From Lepraria neglecta (lineage: Eukaryota; Ascomycota; Lecanoromycetes; Lecanorales; Stereocaulaceae), in contig CM065646.1 of assembly GCA_033220425.1 (NCBI GenBank), positions 1,805,501 to 1,869,500 on the forward strand: 64,000 nt of DNA, read 5' to 3'. The notes under the pieces are model-generated. The model was not told where the DNA came from and did no database searches. It saw nothing but the letters and a program-made list of their open reading frames with translations. The position numbers and the translations under genes were made by a program. Positions 1-9,373 of this stretch are shown one piece after another (positions within the stretch are counted from its first letter, which is position 1; every line of letters begins with the position of its first letter).

Positions 1-871
1 AACAAATAGATCGGGAGGTAATCCATCTCGAACAGCAGAGATCCAAGGCCAATTCATGACTCAATTCGCTGAAGAACAGCGAGTTGAGAGGGAAATGTGT
101 ATATGAGGACCGAGAATTCTATGACTTTGGTCAGAGTATCACATTTTATCGGTCGTGACTTCACTTACCCTGCGGCCAACGAGCAGCCAATGTCGAAGGC
201 CTGGAGGAAGAATAAGGCGTATGGCTTAGATGCGACAGAGATGGCAGTATCACAGAATGGCCCTGCGGCGTTTTCAATTAATGGTGGTCGAGAATAGCAG
301 CCGGAGATGTTGTTGACGCTGCGTTCGTGGTAGGAGAGCAGAGAATAAAAATCGTGAAGTCACAACTCTTCCGCGAGATCATATATAGCCAATAATCAAG
401 AACAAAAGGAAGAGGGGGGGGGGGTGTATGTGTATATGTGTGTGCTTCAATATTTCGTCCGACCCAACTTAGTGTAGTTATGCAGACATCACAAGCTATT
501 ATACAAGATTGCTACCCTGAGTAAGGACCTGATATAGTCGTATCCACTATAATATACACTTATATATAAAACATACAGTATAGTATATTATCCCCTAAAG
601 AAAAATCTCGAAAACCCTTAGAATATATCTTCACGTATGTATAGAGATAGAATAAGAGAGTTGATACAGGGCTAGATTTGGTCAACACCGCAGACTTCAG
701 CTTAGTCAGCATTCAGCCCTATGAGCTTTCGCTCCTACTCTATAGAACTGATATAGGGCGCTCAGACATATGAGGCCTGCTCAGGCAAAACCCTGCCAAG
801 ACTCATGCTTAGTCAGCCTCAGCCCTATGAGCTTGCGTATCAAGCTCATCTTCCACATAGGAACAATGATC
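1..871. other. AT-rich intergenic DNA, no gene seen
   Basis: No convincing coding region is visible on either strand. The stretch holds a G-homopolymer followed by a TG-rich microsatellite-like tract near 413-445, and a TATA-rich segment near 540-590. Short open frames lack recognisable domains and show no plausible exon structure. Confidence 0.6.
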
Positions 872-990
872 ATCTTTACCACCAACACTACTATTATGAA
901 CATACAGGATAACCCCGTATCAAGAACAATCAACAATCTTTACCACCAACACTACTATCATGAACATACAGGAAAACCCCGTATCAAAAC
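872..990. repeat. Tandem duplication, unit about 64 bp
   Basis: Two near-identical copies, about 872-926 and 936-990, share the block beginning ATCTTTACCACCAACACTAC and ending near CCCCGTATCAA. They differ at a few positions only. A shorter, looser duplication (CAGCCCTATGAGCTT) lies just upstream near 711-730 and 819-835. Confidence 0.85.
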
Positions 991-1063
991 TGCAAATAAT
1001 TGTAAGAAGCAAAAAAAGGTTGCGACTTGCCCGGCTTGAACGGGCGACCTTTAGATCTTCAGT

Positions 1064-1113
1064 CTATTTAGAGGTTAAATCATAATTCCGCAAATTGTGT
1101 AGTAATCCTGTAC
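1064..1113 (-). other. Intron-like insert B in the tRNA-Phe anticodon stem (50 nt)
   Basis: It begins GTACAG, ends AAATAG and is flanked by exon TTAG. It carries TTTAAC near the 3' end and a hairpin AATTT-GCG-GAATT at the same offset as the hairpin of insert A, with the same GCG loop and changed but still paired stem bases. It splits the 5' strand of the anticodon stem, before the last base pair. Confidence 0.6.
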
Positions 1114-1129
1114 CTAACGCTTCTCCCAA

Positions 1130-1178
1130 CTATAGAAAGTTAGAACACGATTTCGCAAATCATTAGCAAACTACCCAC
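1130..1178 (-). other. Intron-like insert A in the tRNA-Phe D loop (49 nt)
   Basis: It begins GTGGGT, ends TATAG and is flanked by exon CAG, the typical context of a spliceosomal junction. It contains TCTAAC near its 3' end, as fungal branch sites do. In the middle a perfect 5-bp hairpin, GATTT-GCG-AAATC, can form. It is related in sequence to insert B. Confidence 0.6.
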
Positions 1179-1193
1179 CTGAGCTAAAGTCGC

Positions 1194-2165
1194 CGGATAA
1201 TTGAAAATATCCTCTTATATCAAATTATAAACTATTATGCACACTAGTATTCTTCCTAATCGCGAGGTCGCGCAACTTTTTACCGCATGCCGCACTGAAA
1301 ATCTGCCTCATCCTGTAAAATATCAGGCATTCTCAAACGCCTTCCGTATTGCAAATCAACGCGTTATAGCTTCGGTTCTTTGATAAGAAGAACATCCGTC
1401 AGGCAGCAGCCCACCCACGTATGGGGTTGCGGTCACCAAAGATCACCCATCATCACCTAGGACCACCCAGGCTCGCGAGACCCTCACCCCGCGTCGCATG
1501 AGCGTAAAGCGGCGCTCACCCTATGCTGAATGAGGGGTGAGCTCCGGCAGATTTCTGTCGTCTTGGCAGGGCAGAACGGAAAACAACGAGGCTCAAGCCG
1601 AAGGCTGTGGGATCTGCTGCGCCCCTGCACTGCCCCATAGTGCTCCCCTGCTCCCTCGCTGCTGGTCCGAAGCCGGTCTATTCGCGGTAGCTCTTCCGCA
1701 ATCTGCTTGTAGGCATCGATGAGCTTTTCAAAAACGTTCGCATATTGACTGGCTAGCTTTGTGTTCTCTTTTTAGCTCTTTGTCACGTGGTGACTACCTG
1801 AAGCAAGAGTTTTAGTGGTCCCTAGTCACTAATTAGATCAAGCTAAATACGCTGCACGTGCAATGCGTTCTAGCTTACCCAGACCCATGCAATTGGTGAC
1901 CCTGACATACAATTTCGAGGACACCCGAATAACCTTCCATGAAGTCCATGAACGGCTGAATGCGTCTGAGGTTCTGAAGAGATTGGCGTTGCGACTGCCG
2001 CCTCTCAATAGCTTGAGCAGCATTTTGCACATCTTATAAGGTGGTAGACTGGAAATCTCGTACATCTTCGCTGCTAAAGGTCTCTTTCAGTGGGCAACTC
2101 AGGCCTTACCAGAACCTGCCTATATTGACCACCTATTTATCGCTAGAATATCCCTATAGCCTACT
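1194..2165. other. Intergenic region, no gene seen
   Basis: No supported coding sequence. It contains one copy of a dispersed repeat (1504-1559), annotated separately, and the probable 5' flank of the transposon that follows. Short open frames here show no domain or exon structure. Confidence 0.5.
1504..1559 (+). repeat. Dispersed repeat, copy 1
   Basis: The block runs from GTAAAGCGGCGCTCACCCTA to GGCAGATTTCTGTC. The same block occurs in reverse at 29215-29270. Shorter versions built around GGCAGATTTCTGTC occur at 42868-42923, 48575-48594 and 50772-50815. It is probably a transposon end or MITE family; no target-site duplication was established. Confidence 0.6.
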
Positions 2166-3265
2166 ATGCCGAAGAACGAAAACACGCCAAACGGGGCCCC
2201 TATACTACCTATAGTACCCCCAGCGCCAAAGTTCAGGGTATAATCGAGTACCTAAAGGCCAAAGGGATCCCCCCAGATAAGACCGATGTATTCTATTTCT
2301 TCGGGTTCAAAGATCGTACTGGTTGGGATGTTATTAAGCCCGGAGCCCTAGCACGCACCTTCCATAATCGCGATATCTTAGAGACTCGGGGGCATAAACA
2401 TAAGCTCTCGGGGGCTGATGTTAGGAAACCTGATTATATATTAGAAGAGGTGGATTTGGGGCTCGACGCCAAAGGAATAGGCTAGATAGGGCTCGTTTGG
2501 GAGCTCGATCTCGACGTATATCCCTATACCTTACAGCGTACTATATGCGATGCTATAACCTATAGGGGCCACCCTGCCGCTACCAAAGAGGAGCTGCCCC
2601 AGCGCACTAAATAGGCCTGGGCAGATACTATACTATTCGAGGGAGCCCGGAGACTAGAAAAACGTACGCTGGAGTGACGAATTCTACACCGGACTTGGCC
2701 CCGAAGGACAGCTATAGATCATTCGAAAACGGGGTAATAGGATACGGGGGCGCTTCGACAATATACAGCATAAGAATAAGCCTACCGATACCTAGGCTAT
2801 ATGGAAGGTTCACACTTGGGCTGCAGTGGGTTGGGAGTTAAAAACACCCCTAATTTTCTATACTGTTAAGGACAGCCAGGGCGCTATTACGAATAAGGCA
2901 TGTATCGACTAGATTCTGGAGGTAGAGGCTAAAAAATAGGGTACTAGCAAGGAAATTGGCTACATTCTGGAGCAAGACCGGGCTTCAGGCCATGGGGGTT
3001 CCGGGGGCCCTGAAGCCAAATATCGGAACCCTGTCGCCAAATAGATCAGGGATCGCGGGGTAGAATAGCGCCTATTGAGAACTGCTGGCAGGGCTCTAAG
3101 CAGTACCAGAGAAAACGCCCTCATTAGGACCAGGAGACCCTAAGGGAGCTGCTCAAGGAGGGCTGGGATCGGGTTTCGCAACCCTATATTAATGAACTAG
3201 TGCTCTCTATACCCCAGAGACTTAGGGATATCTAGTACCTTAAGGGGGGCAAAACAAGCTGGTAG
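2166..3265 (+). pseudogene. RIP-degraded Tc1/mariner-type transposase
   Basis: A DDE transposase of a fungal Tc1/mariner-like DNA transposon, now dead. After a frame change near 2240 one frame can be followed to about 3265, but it is broken by many TAG/TGA codons. Readable pieces include DVFYFFGFKDRTGWDVI, YRGHPAATKEELPQRTK, then FILEQDRASGHGG-like text (seen as ILEQDRASGHGG), which carries the second catalytic Asp, and finally an NCWQ-type region and a C-terminal KGGKTSW before TAG. Stops fall mostly where Gln would be expected (CAG to TAG). This fits RIP C-to-T change, although RIP is an inference here. A palindrome follows at 3279-3339. Confidence 0.85.
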
Positions 3266-3278
3266 TATTTAATAGCTA

Positions 3279-3339
3279 GTGAACAATTTAATGTACCTAT
3301 AGGCTAAATTTAGGCGTAAAGGTACCTAAAGTTGTTCGC
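3279..3339. repeat. Inverted repeat at the 3' side of the dead transposon
   Basis: GTGAACAATTTAATGTACCT at 3279-3298 pairs imperfectly with 3320-3339, whose reverse complement reads GCGAACAACTTTAGGTACCT, across a loop of about 21 bases. It lies just after the transposase remnant and is probably part of the element's terminal or subterminal region. Confidence 0.65.
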
Positions 3340-3429
3340 TAATTTAGCTTACCACGCGAACTATTTTGGCGACACCGAGCCATGCCTGGAATGTCCAGGC
3401 GCTAAGATAAGATAAGAGTCTGGTACGGG

Positions 3430-6080
3430 ATGAGCACGTCTCCAGTCTCCAATGTTCCTTTTATCTTCAAGAGCCCACGGTATTCAACTCAATCGAGAAC
3501 ATCTCTCGAGGAGGGACTGTGGGTGTTGAAGGGAGTCCCGAGGATGGATACAAAAACTGTCCAGCCTTGCGCTGCAGGCAACAGAGATAGAAGAGTTCAG
3601 TGGCTTACTAGACCCATTTCATGATCCCGAGCTTGCCAAAGATTTGCCAGAAACAGAACCCGCTGAAGTCCTTAAAACGGGGCTTTATTCGTAGGTTGTG
3701 CTCCCATGTCTAGCGTTCAACCCTCATATCAATCTCATGCAATTTGTGAGTGATGCGTCATTGACGGTATGCACAGATACCAAAAACAAGCACTTACCTT
3801 CATACTGCGACGGGAACAGGGTTGGGCATTCGGCAGCGAATATAAAGATGTATGGAGATTGGAGCTGGATGGAAAAGGGGGGAAAAGGTAGTGCTATTCC
3901 TAAAAGAGACCAGGCACCAGTGCTGACCGATAGGTATATGAACAATATCACAGGCAAATCTCAAGACAGCCCTCCAAATTTTCGTGGCGGAATACTAGCA
4001 GACGCCATGGGATTAGGAAAGACCCTTAACACCATTTCCCTTATCGCTTCTACTTGAGGGAATACAGAGATGCGCGGCCAGATAACGCTAGATTTGCTCG
4101 ACATCTTCGACGGCATCCCAATGTGAAGACAGCCCTAATAATTGTGCCTTTGTCTCGTGAGCTCACCATCCCTGTCGTAAGCGAGTCATAAAAGGTATCT
4201 CTAATTCGTCTTAGTCATTGAGACCTGGAAGGCGCAACTAAAAACGTGAGACCTCCACCAGAATTTTGTAAACCCGTTTACTAAGAGTTCTCAGACATGT
4301 CCACGGCCAACCACTAAGGTGGCACGTTTTCCACGGTAGCAAACCGGTCAAGGAAGCCATTGAGCTAAGCTCCTACGATGTTGTCCTCACGACCTATCAT
4401 TACTGTCTCTTCAGAATAAAATATTAACCGCACTCTACCGCCAAGAAAAGGGCGAAGCTTACATGACATACACTGGCGCTGAATCATATTAGACGAAGGT
4501 ATGTGCTCAAAATGTTTCTAGGTCTTGTTCTAATCTACGCAGCCCACACAGTCCGGGAAACTTCTGTACAGATTGCGCAGTCAATTTTCGCTCTGGACGC
4601 CTCTCGTCGGTGGACTGTTAGCGGAACACCTTTGCAGAACCGGTTCGCCGATCTTTGTGGGCTCCTCAGATTGCTTTGTGTTTATCCCTTTGATGATCCG
4701 AATACTATTAAAGCTCTTGTCGCTCAAGATTGGCCGTCATGGCCAGATGCCGAAAGAAGTGCCAAACTAAGAATGTTGTTGTCCTGCATCACACTTCGTC
4801 GACTAAGGCAATTGATTGAATTGTCTGCCCGTAAGGACGAGATACATTACTTGACATTTACTGCGGATGAAAGGGAACATTACAACAATGTCAAGGGGCA
4901 GACCATCCATAAAATCGATCTTGCTCTAGATAAGTTACGAGCAAACAATTGCTTGAATGCTCTGCAGTGGATTACTTCGCTAAGACTGATCTGTAACCAT
5001 GGACTTGATGGCCACAGGCCTGCCTCCGAGAACTATATGGAAGACTCAGTATGGAACGAAGCTCTAGCTCAGAAGGTATTCGATAATTTGATCGACACCG
5101 AAGAAGCTATATGTTCCGAATGCAAGCGGGACCTGTCCCCTAGGCTTCCTGACGCAGTAGAAGGAGAGGCCATACCACAAGAGCACGTCCAAATCTGCCA
5201 ATCCTTTCTACTGCTCTGTCCGCCCTGCTTTGGGCAACGTCCCCGAATATCTGAAGACTGTGGCAGTCCGTCATCATGTTCCCAAGTGCTTCCAGGCTGA
5301 TTTCACCTCGGAGGGTACTCCCAGTGTCTCTGATAAGGCCCACGACAATTCCAGGACAATTTCTACTAAGGTGAAGTCATTAATCACTGATTTCCTAAAT
5401 CGCGATCACAGAGATAAGAGGCGAGTGACCGTCCTCATTGCCCAATGCCTAACCATACTGACAGGACCTAAGTGTTGTATTCTCCTACAGGACCAAGACT
5501 TTGGATATGATCGAAATCGAACTCCGCGCATATTCAATCCCGTATTCTCGCTTCGATGGGCAACTCTCTTCATCGAAGCGAGCGCAGGCATTGCAAGACT
5601 TCTCCGAGAACGCTGAAATCCCAGTGTTTCTAGTCTCACTATCGTGTGGCGGGCTTGGGTGAGCGCGCACTCAGAGCAATGTATTAGGGCGAGGCTGAAC
5701 GAATCTAGCTTGGGCCTCACTGCTGCTTCGAAGGCATGCATCATGGAGCCCCAGTGGAACCCTATGGTAGAGGAACAGGCATTGGATCGTATTCACCGTT
5801 TCGGGCAGACCAAACATGTCACGACTGTACGATACATTATCAAAGAAACTTGGGAAGAGGTTAGTAGCTGTTCCTCATCATTATGGAATGGGACGGCTGA
5901 ACATCTGTAGAATATCATTGCGCTGCAGAAGAAGAAGAGAGCGCTGGGGCAGTACGTGTTCTTCGAAGGCGTTACGAATGAGGCGGATTTTGGCCAGTCC
6001 CGACTTCAGGTATGTATGTTTGATCTGCGACGAAGGACATGCTAACATGATTGTAGTATCTGAGATCACTTGTAAATTGA
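3430..6080 (+). pseudogene. SNF2-family DNA-dependent ATPase (RAD5/RAD16/HLTF type), probably inactivated
   Basis: A multi-exon SNF2 helicase-like gene. Visible parts in order: a tract with REQGWAF and DVWRLELDGKGGK near 3790-3890; motif I GGILADAMGLGKTL near 3985-4030; motif Ia-like ALIIVPLS near 4135; YDVVLTTYH near 4375; the DEAH box formed by splicing out 4499-4542; WTVSGTPLQNRF near 4610; a Cys-rich RING-like stretch near 5110-5230; VVFSYRTKTLDMIE near 5485; then CGGLG, a short intron, TAASKACIMEPQWNPMVEEQ and DRIHRFGQTKHV. The end is plausibly YLRSLVN-stop at 6080 after a last intron ending at 6056. Against function, an in-frame TGA at 4480-4482 lies between the conserved WR and IILDEAH, and frames break near 4057 and 4230-4330. 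Members of this family act in post-replication DNA repair, but this one is probably a recent pseudogene. Confidence 0.75.
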
Positions 6081-7117
6081 CAAACTGGAACAACACGATA
6101 TTTATATAATCGCAGATCACCGGGTTGATTGAGGGCAGACCTTTGGCAGTCCCCTTAGTGGTACTTCGAACCGGGAAACCTCCCATATATCTATGGTGAC
6201 TTGAATAACTATCCTGAGCTCGTCAATGTGTCCTCTTTGAAGTTCCTTTACTCGAACATCCCAGTTGCGGCTTCATATTGGCTTTCATCTGAGCCAGCGA
6301 TTCGACATTCTAGGCACCTGTAGAACCTGAAATGGATGACAACATGACCTAATATCCTCGAAGTACGGCAGTTTTATCAACACCAAAAGCACTGACATAA
6401 CAGCCCGATTCCTTCGAATTGTGCGGCTTTCAGTTTTCAAGACCATCCAGAGTTTGCCATATTTTCAGCGCAGCTGCTGAAGGATGGTCATAAGTTGACT
6501 GTCTAGAGTCGACTCGAGCGCTAGTTATTTGTAGAACTCTCCCATTTTGTTTTTATGCTCCTTGTTTATCATGGCTTATATGCAATGCCCAAGGTTGACG
6601 ACCGCGTCATATATAGCAACGACAATGTTTTGATCGTTAACTTGGGGGTGAGCTGAAGCTTGGTGAAACGCCAGATCGCCTCGAGTTGTTTGCGCTGTCG
6701 CTTACGACCCCAAACACTACACGCGACCTACACGCCTCGCCCCGCATACTATTAATATCATGCAAGCACCGTTGATTCAGCCTGCTCCTAGCTCTTTTAC
6801 GTCGGACGTCGTGACAATCATCCGCACTTTGCATGCATCCCACCAGGATCGTCCAACTCGATCGCTCATCGATCCAGAAACGATGCCCGTGCGGCCCCAG
6901 GATCTTACCTGCTCATTCTGAGATGTCGTGTTTCCGTTGTATGCGCTTCTGTATCTGCACACTCAAGACTTCCGATCCGTTTAATGTCGTCGTATAAGGG
7001 CTATGGCCCCAAGAGCCTCAGTTTCTGTAGAGCAAATTTCTCGGAAGAGCGTCTTGGCTTTTTTGTTTTGTTTCGACTCATCTAAATATCTCGATACATT
7101 CGCTATCATCTTCCACA
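6081..7117. other. Intergenic region, no gene seen
   Basis: No supported coding region. The part nearest 7118 is presumably the promoter of the secreted protein gene. Small open frames at 6600-6960 have no recognisable features. Confidence 0.5.
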
Positions 7118-8659
7118 ATGCTGTCTTGCACTCAATTACTCATTGTAGCCTCTGCACTCTTCTCCCTCATAACAGCCCTCCCCCAACACACAGCTCTAAC
7201 CCCTACCACCACCCCCCAAACACCCAATTGCGAAATCGCGTCCTCAGAAGCCAGCTACAGCAGCCCCTGCTGGAATCAGCTCGACATCGCCGATTACCTA
7301 ACAGCATGGTCCAAAAACACCCCAACCTGCGTCCCCCGCAACCCTGTAAACTTCGCTTGCTGCTACGCTTCTGAGCCATGGTCTTTATGTTTCCTTCGCA
7401 TTTCCACAGGCGTAGGAGGATATAACTGTACGAAGCTTGGATCACCGAGTTGTGACTACGTTAAGATAGGGCAGAATACGCCGAGCCTTGTGGCGCCGCA
7501 GATGAGCTATGTGCTGAGGAATATTCTTGCTGTTAATGCGATGTTCACTGCGTACTATGGAGGGCAAGCAGAGGGAGGTCAGTCGATAAAATGATGGATC
7601 GAAGCTATGCATTGCTGGGTTCGTGCTGATTCGAAGCTTCAGCTATACAAAACGCAGCACCAGCTGCAGGCACCACCATGGGAGAAATGGCCGACAGCCT
7701 CGATTTCAATGGTAAGACAGCTTTGAAGGTAGTCAACGTAATAAACGCTCTGAGCGTCGGTCTACCATTCTTCGGAGTAAGCACCCAATCCCAGCTCCCT
7801 CCCTCTCACTCTACTTACCCCTCTTCAGACCCCATCCCTCCAAAACGAGTCCCTATCCTCCGCCCTCCCCCTCCTCCAAATCGGCAAAACATTCGCCCAA
7901 AGTCTCCAACAAACCCCCACCGTAACCAACGCCATCTGGAACGCAACCCAAGACCCCACCAACCAAGCCTTATCCGTCCGCTACATGGGCCAACAACTCC
8001 CCACCTCCAACATCCTAAACCGAATATACAACGACCTCAACGCAGGCCTCAGCCTAATAATGTCCGATATCCCCACCTTCCTAAACTTCAGCGCCTCGGG
8101 CGCCTGGTCCACCCCCAACCTCATCCAACCAACCGCTCTCAAAAACTCAACCCCAGGCATCGATCTCGCGCTTTTGACATACGTGACCTCCGAAACACTA
8201 GCCCAGCAGAACTTCTCAATAACGCCTCTCGCGACTATCGGAGGCCTGGATTTCGTTCCCCTTTTCAATGCCTCGAGAGATAGCCATTATAACGGCTCCT
8301 CTGATATCTCGCGAGCTCAGGGGAACGAAACAATCTACTGGAGCCCTAATACGCAGCGGCAGTATCAATTCGTTTACAATGGGGGGAATTTGGCGAATGG
8401 GTCCACGGTTGATCCGTATGCGGTGTTGAAGCAGATTGAGGCGAACAAATGGGCGGATTTGCCGGTGTTGTTTGATGGCGCTTATAACTGCACTCTGGAA
8501 GGTAAGGCTGGGGGGCCGGTGGTGAATGTGGGGAATAATAGGAGCTTGGATGTGAGTTGTTTGAGTGCGTTGCCCGTTTATATTGGGAAGGGAGCTAGTT
8601 GTCCGATTGGGGCGGCGGTAGAGGTGGGTGGGAAGTGTCCGTTTCAGGTTGGTGGGTAG
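7118..8659 (+). CDS. Secreted Cys-rich protein related to the C-terminal region of killer-toxin-like chitinases
   Basis: The spliced model removes introns 7578-7642 and 7777-7828 and gives one open frame. The protein begins with a clear signal peptide (MLSCTQLLIVASALFSLITA), so it should be secreted. The segment with CWNQLDIADYLTAW, PTC, FACC, EPWSLCFLR and later SLVAPQMSYVLRNI resembles the region that follows the GH18 catalytic domain in fungal class V, killer-toxin-alpha-like chitinases. No GH18 catalytic motif (DG.D.D.E) is present, so this is a stand-alone version of that tail. Many N-glycosylation sequons (NAS, NGS, NET, NRS) occur in the second half. The family match is from memory and should be tested; the gene structure itself is well supported. 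Confidence 0.75.
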
Positions 8660-8795
8660 ATATGTGAAAAGTTGAAATTTGGTTATGGCATCTTGGACTG
8701 GTTTGGACAAGCCTTCTTCAATTGCACGATTATTCCCCGAAAATCGGGGCTTTATTGTTTTGTTTCTGGATTCTAAGTTTGGTCCATCTATCTCG

Positions 8796-8981
8796 CATGA
8801 TAAAAATCAAGTGGCCCTTCCCAAGCACCCAACCTTCCGCCCATTAATCCCACAGCCGCAAAAAAGAATTACTTAGGTGAGTCAATATCCATCACATGAT
8901 GAAAATCAATTGGCCTTTCCCAAGCACCAAATCCTCGTTTATTACCTCCACAGCCGCAAAAATGAATGACTTAGGTGAGTC
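8796..8981. repeat. Diverged tandem duplication, unit about 88 bp
   Basis: Copies at 8796-8883 and 8895-8981 share CATGATAAAAATCAA/CATGATGAAAATCAA, GGCC(C/T)TTCCCAAGCACC, CACAGCCGCAAAAA and ACTTAGGTGAGTC. The centre is more diverged. It lies just downstream of the secreted protein gene. Confidence 0.85.
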
Positions 8982-9025
8982 GAAATTCTAAGTGTATGCA
9001 ACCATTCCCTCCTCCCTCACTAGCC

Positions 9026-9373
9026 CTACGCCTGCTGCACCGACGGGAAAGTCTTCGGCGCTTTGTCATCCGGGTCGATCCTCACATTCCTAGCAATCAG
9101 ATCACCTTCATGGTCCTTAGGCCCGTCGTCGAGAAGGTGGAAAAGCACTCCGATTCCGGGCCGCTTGTAGTCCTTGATGTCCGCTTCCCACTGCTTCTTT
9201 TCGGATTTGACGAGTTTGTCTTGACCGGTTCGCTTGTCTGTGTATGCGATGGTGATTTTGGTCCGCCTCGAAATACGGGAACCTGATGTATCCCTTGTAG
9301 ACATTGTTGTCTTTGGTGGGGGATCGTCACCGAGCCCTTGGCACATGGCGGGTGGGTACGCTGCGTCTGACAT
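9026..9373 (-). CDS. Small hypothetical protein (115 aa)
   Basis: A single-exon frame that starts at ATG 9373 and ends in TAG at 9026. The product is hydrophilic and charged, with SRISRRTKITIAYTDKRTGQ in the first half and a Pro/Asp-rich tail. No signal peptide, membrane segment or domain is recognised. Residue composition (many Lys/Asp, no stop-rich context) and a plausible upstream region with ATG in a CAAA-like context support a real gene, but no homologue comes to mind. It could also be a fragment of a longer gene. Confidence 0.4.
   Translation of the reverse strand: MSDAAYPPAMCQGLGDDPPPKTTMSTRDTSGSRISRRTKITIAYTDKRTGQDKLVKSEKKQWEADIKDYKRPGIGVLFHLLDDGPKDHEGDLIARNVRIDPDDKAPKTFPSVQQA

Larger units (their letters stand above)
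1021..1193 (-). tRNA. tRNA-Phe (GAA) interrupted by two intron-like segments
   Basis: Read on the minus strand, the ends pair as a 7-bp acceptor stem (GCGACTT with AAGTCGC, then A73). The T arm is GCCCG-TTCAAGC-CGGGC. The anticodon arm is TTAGA-CTGAAGA-TCTAA, whose loop with anticodon GAA and G37 is the classic tRNA-Phe loop. The coding parts are not contiguous: removing 1130-1178 and 1064-1113 leaves a 74-nt cloverleaf. The D arm is slightly weak, because GCTC pairs with AGC plus one mismatch and the D loop is one base longer than usual. There is no canonical intron at 37/38. The A-box survives in the DNA because the first insert begins GTGGG and so mimics the displaced TTGGG. It may be functional with unusual splicing, or a tRNA pseudogene. 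Confidence 0.8.
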
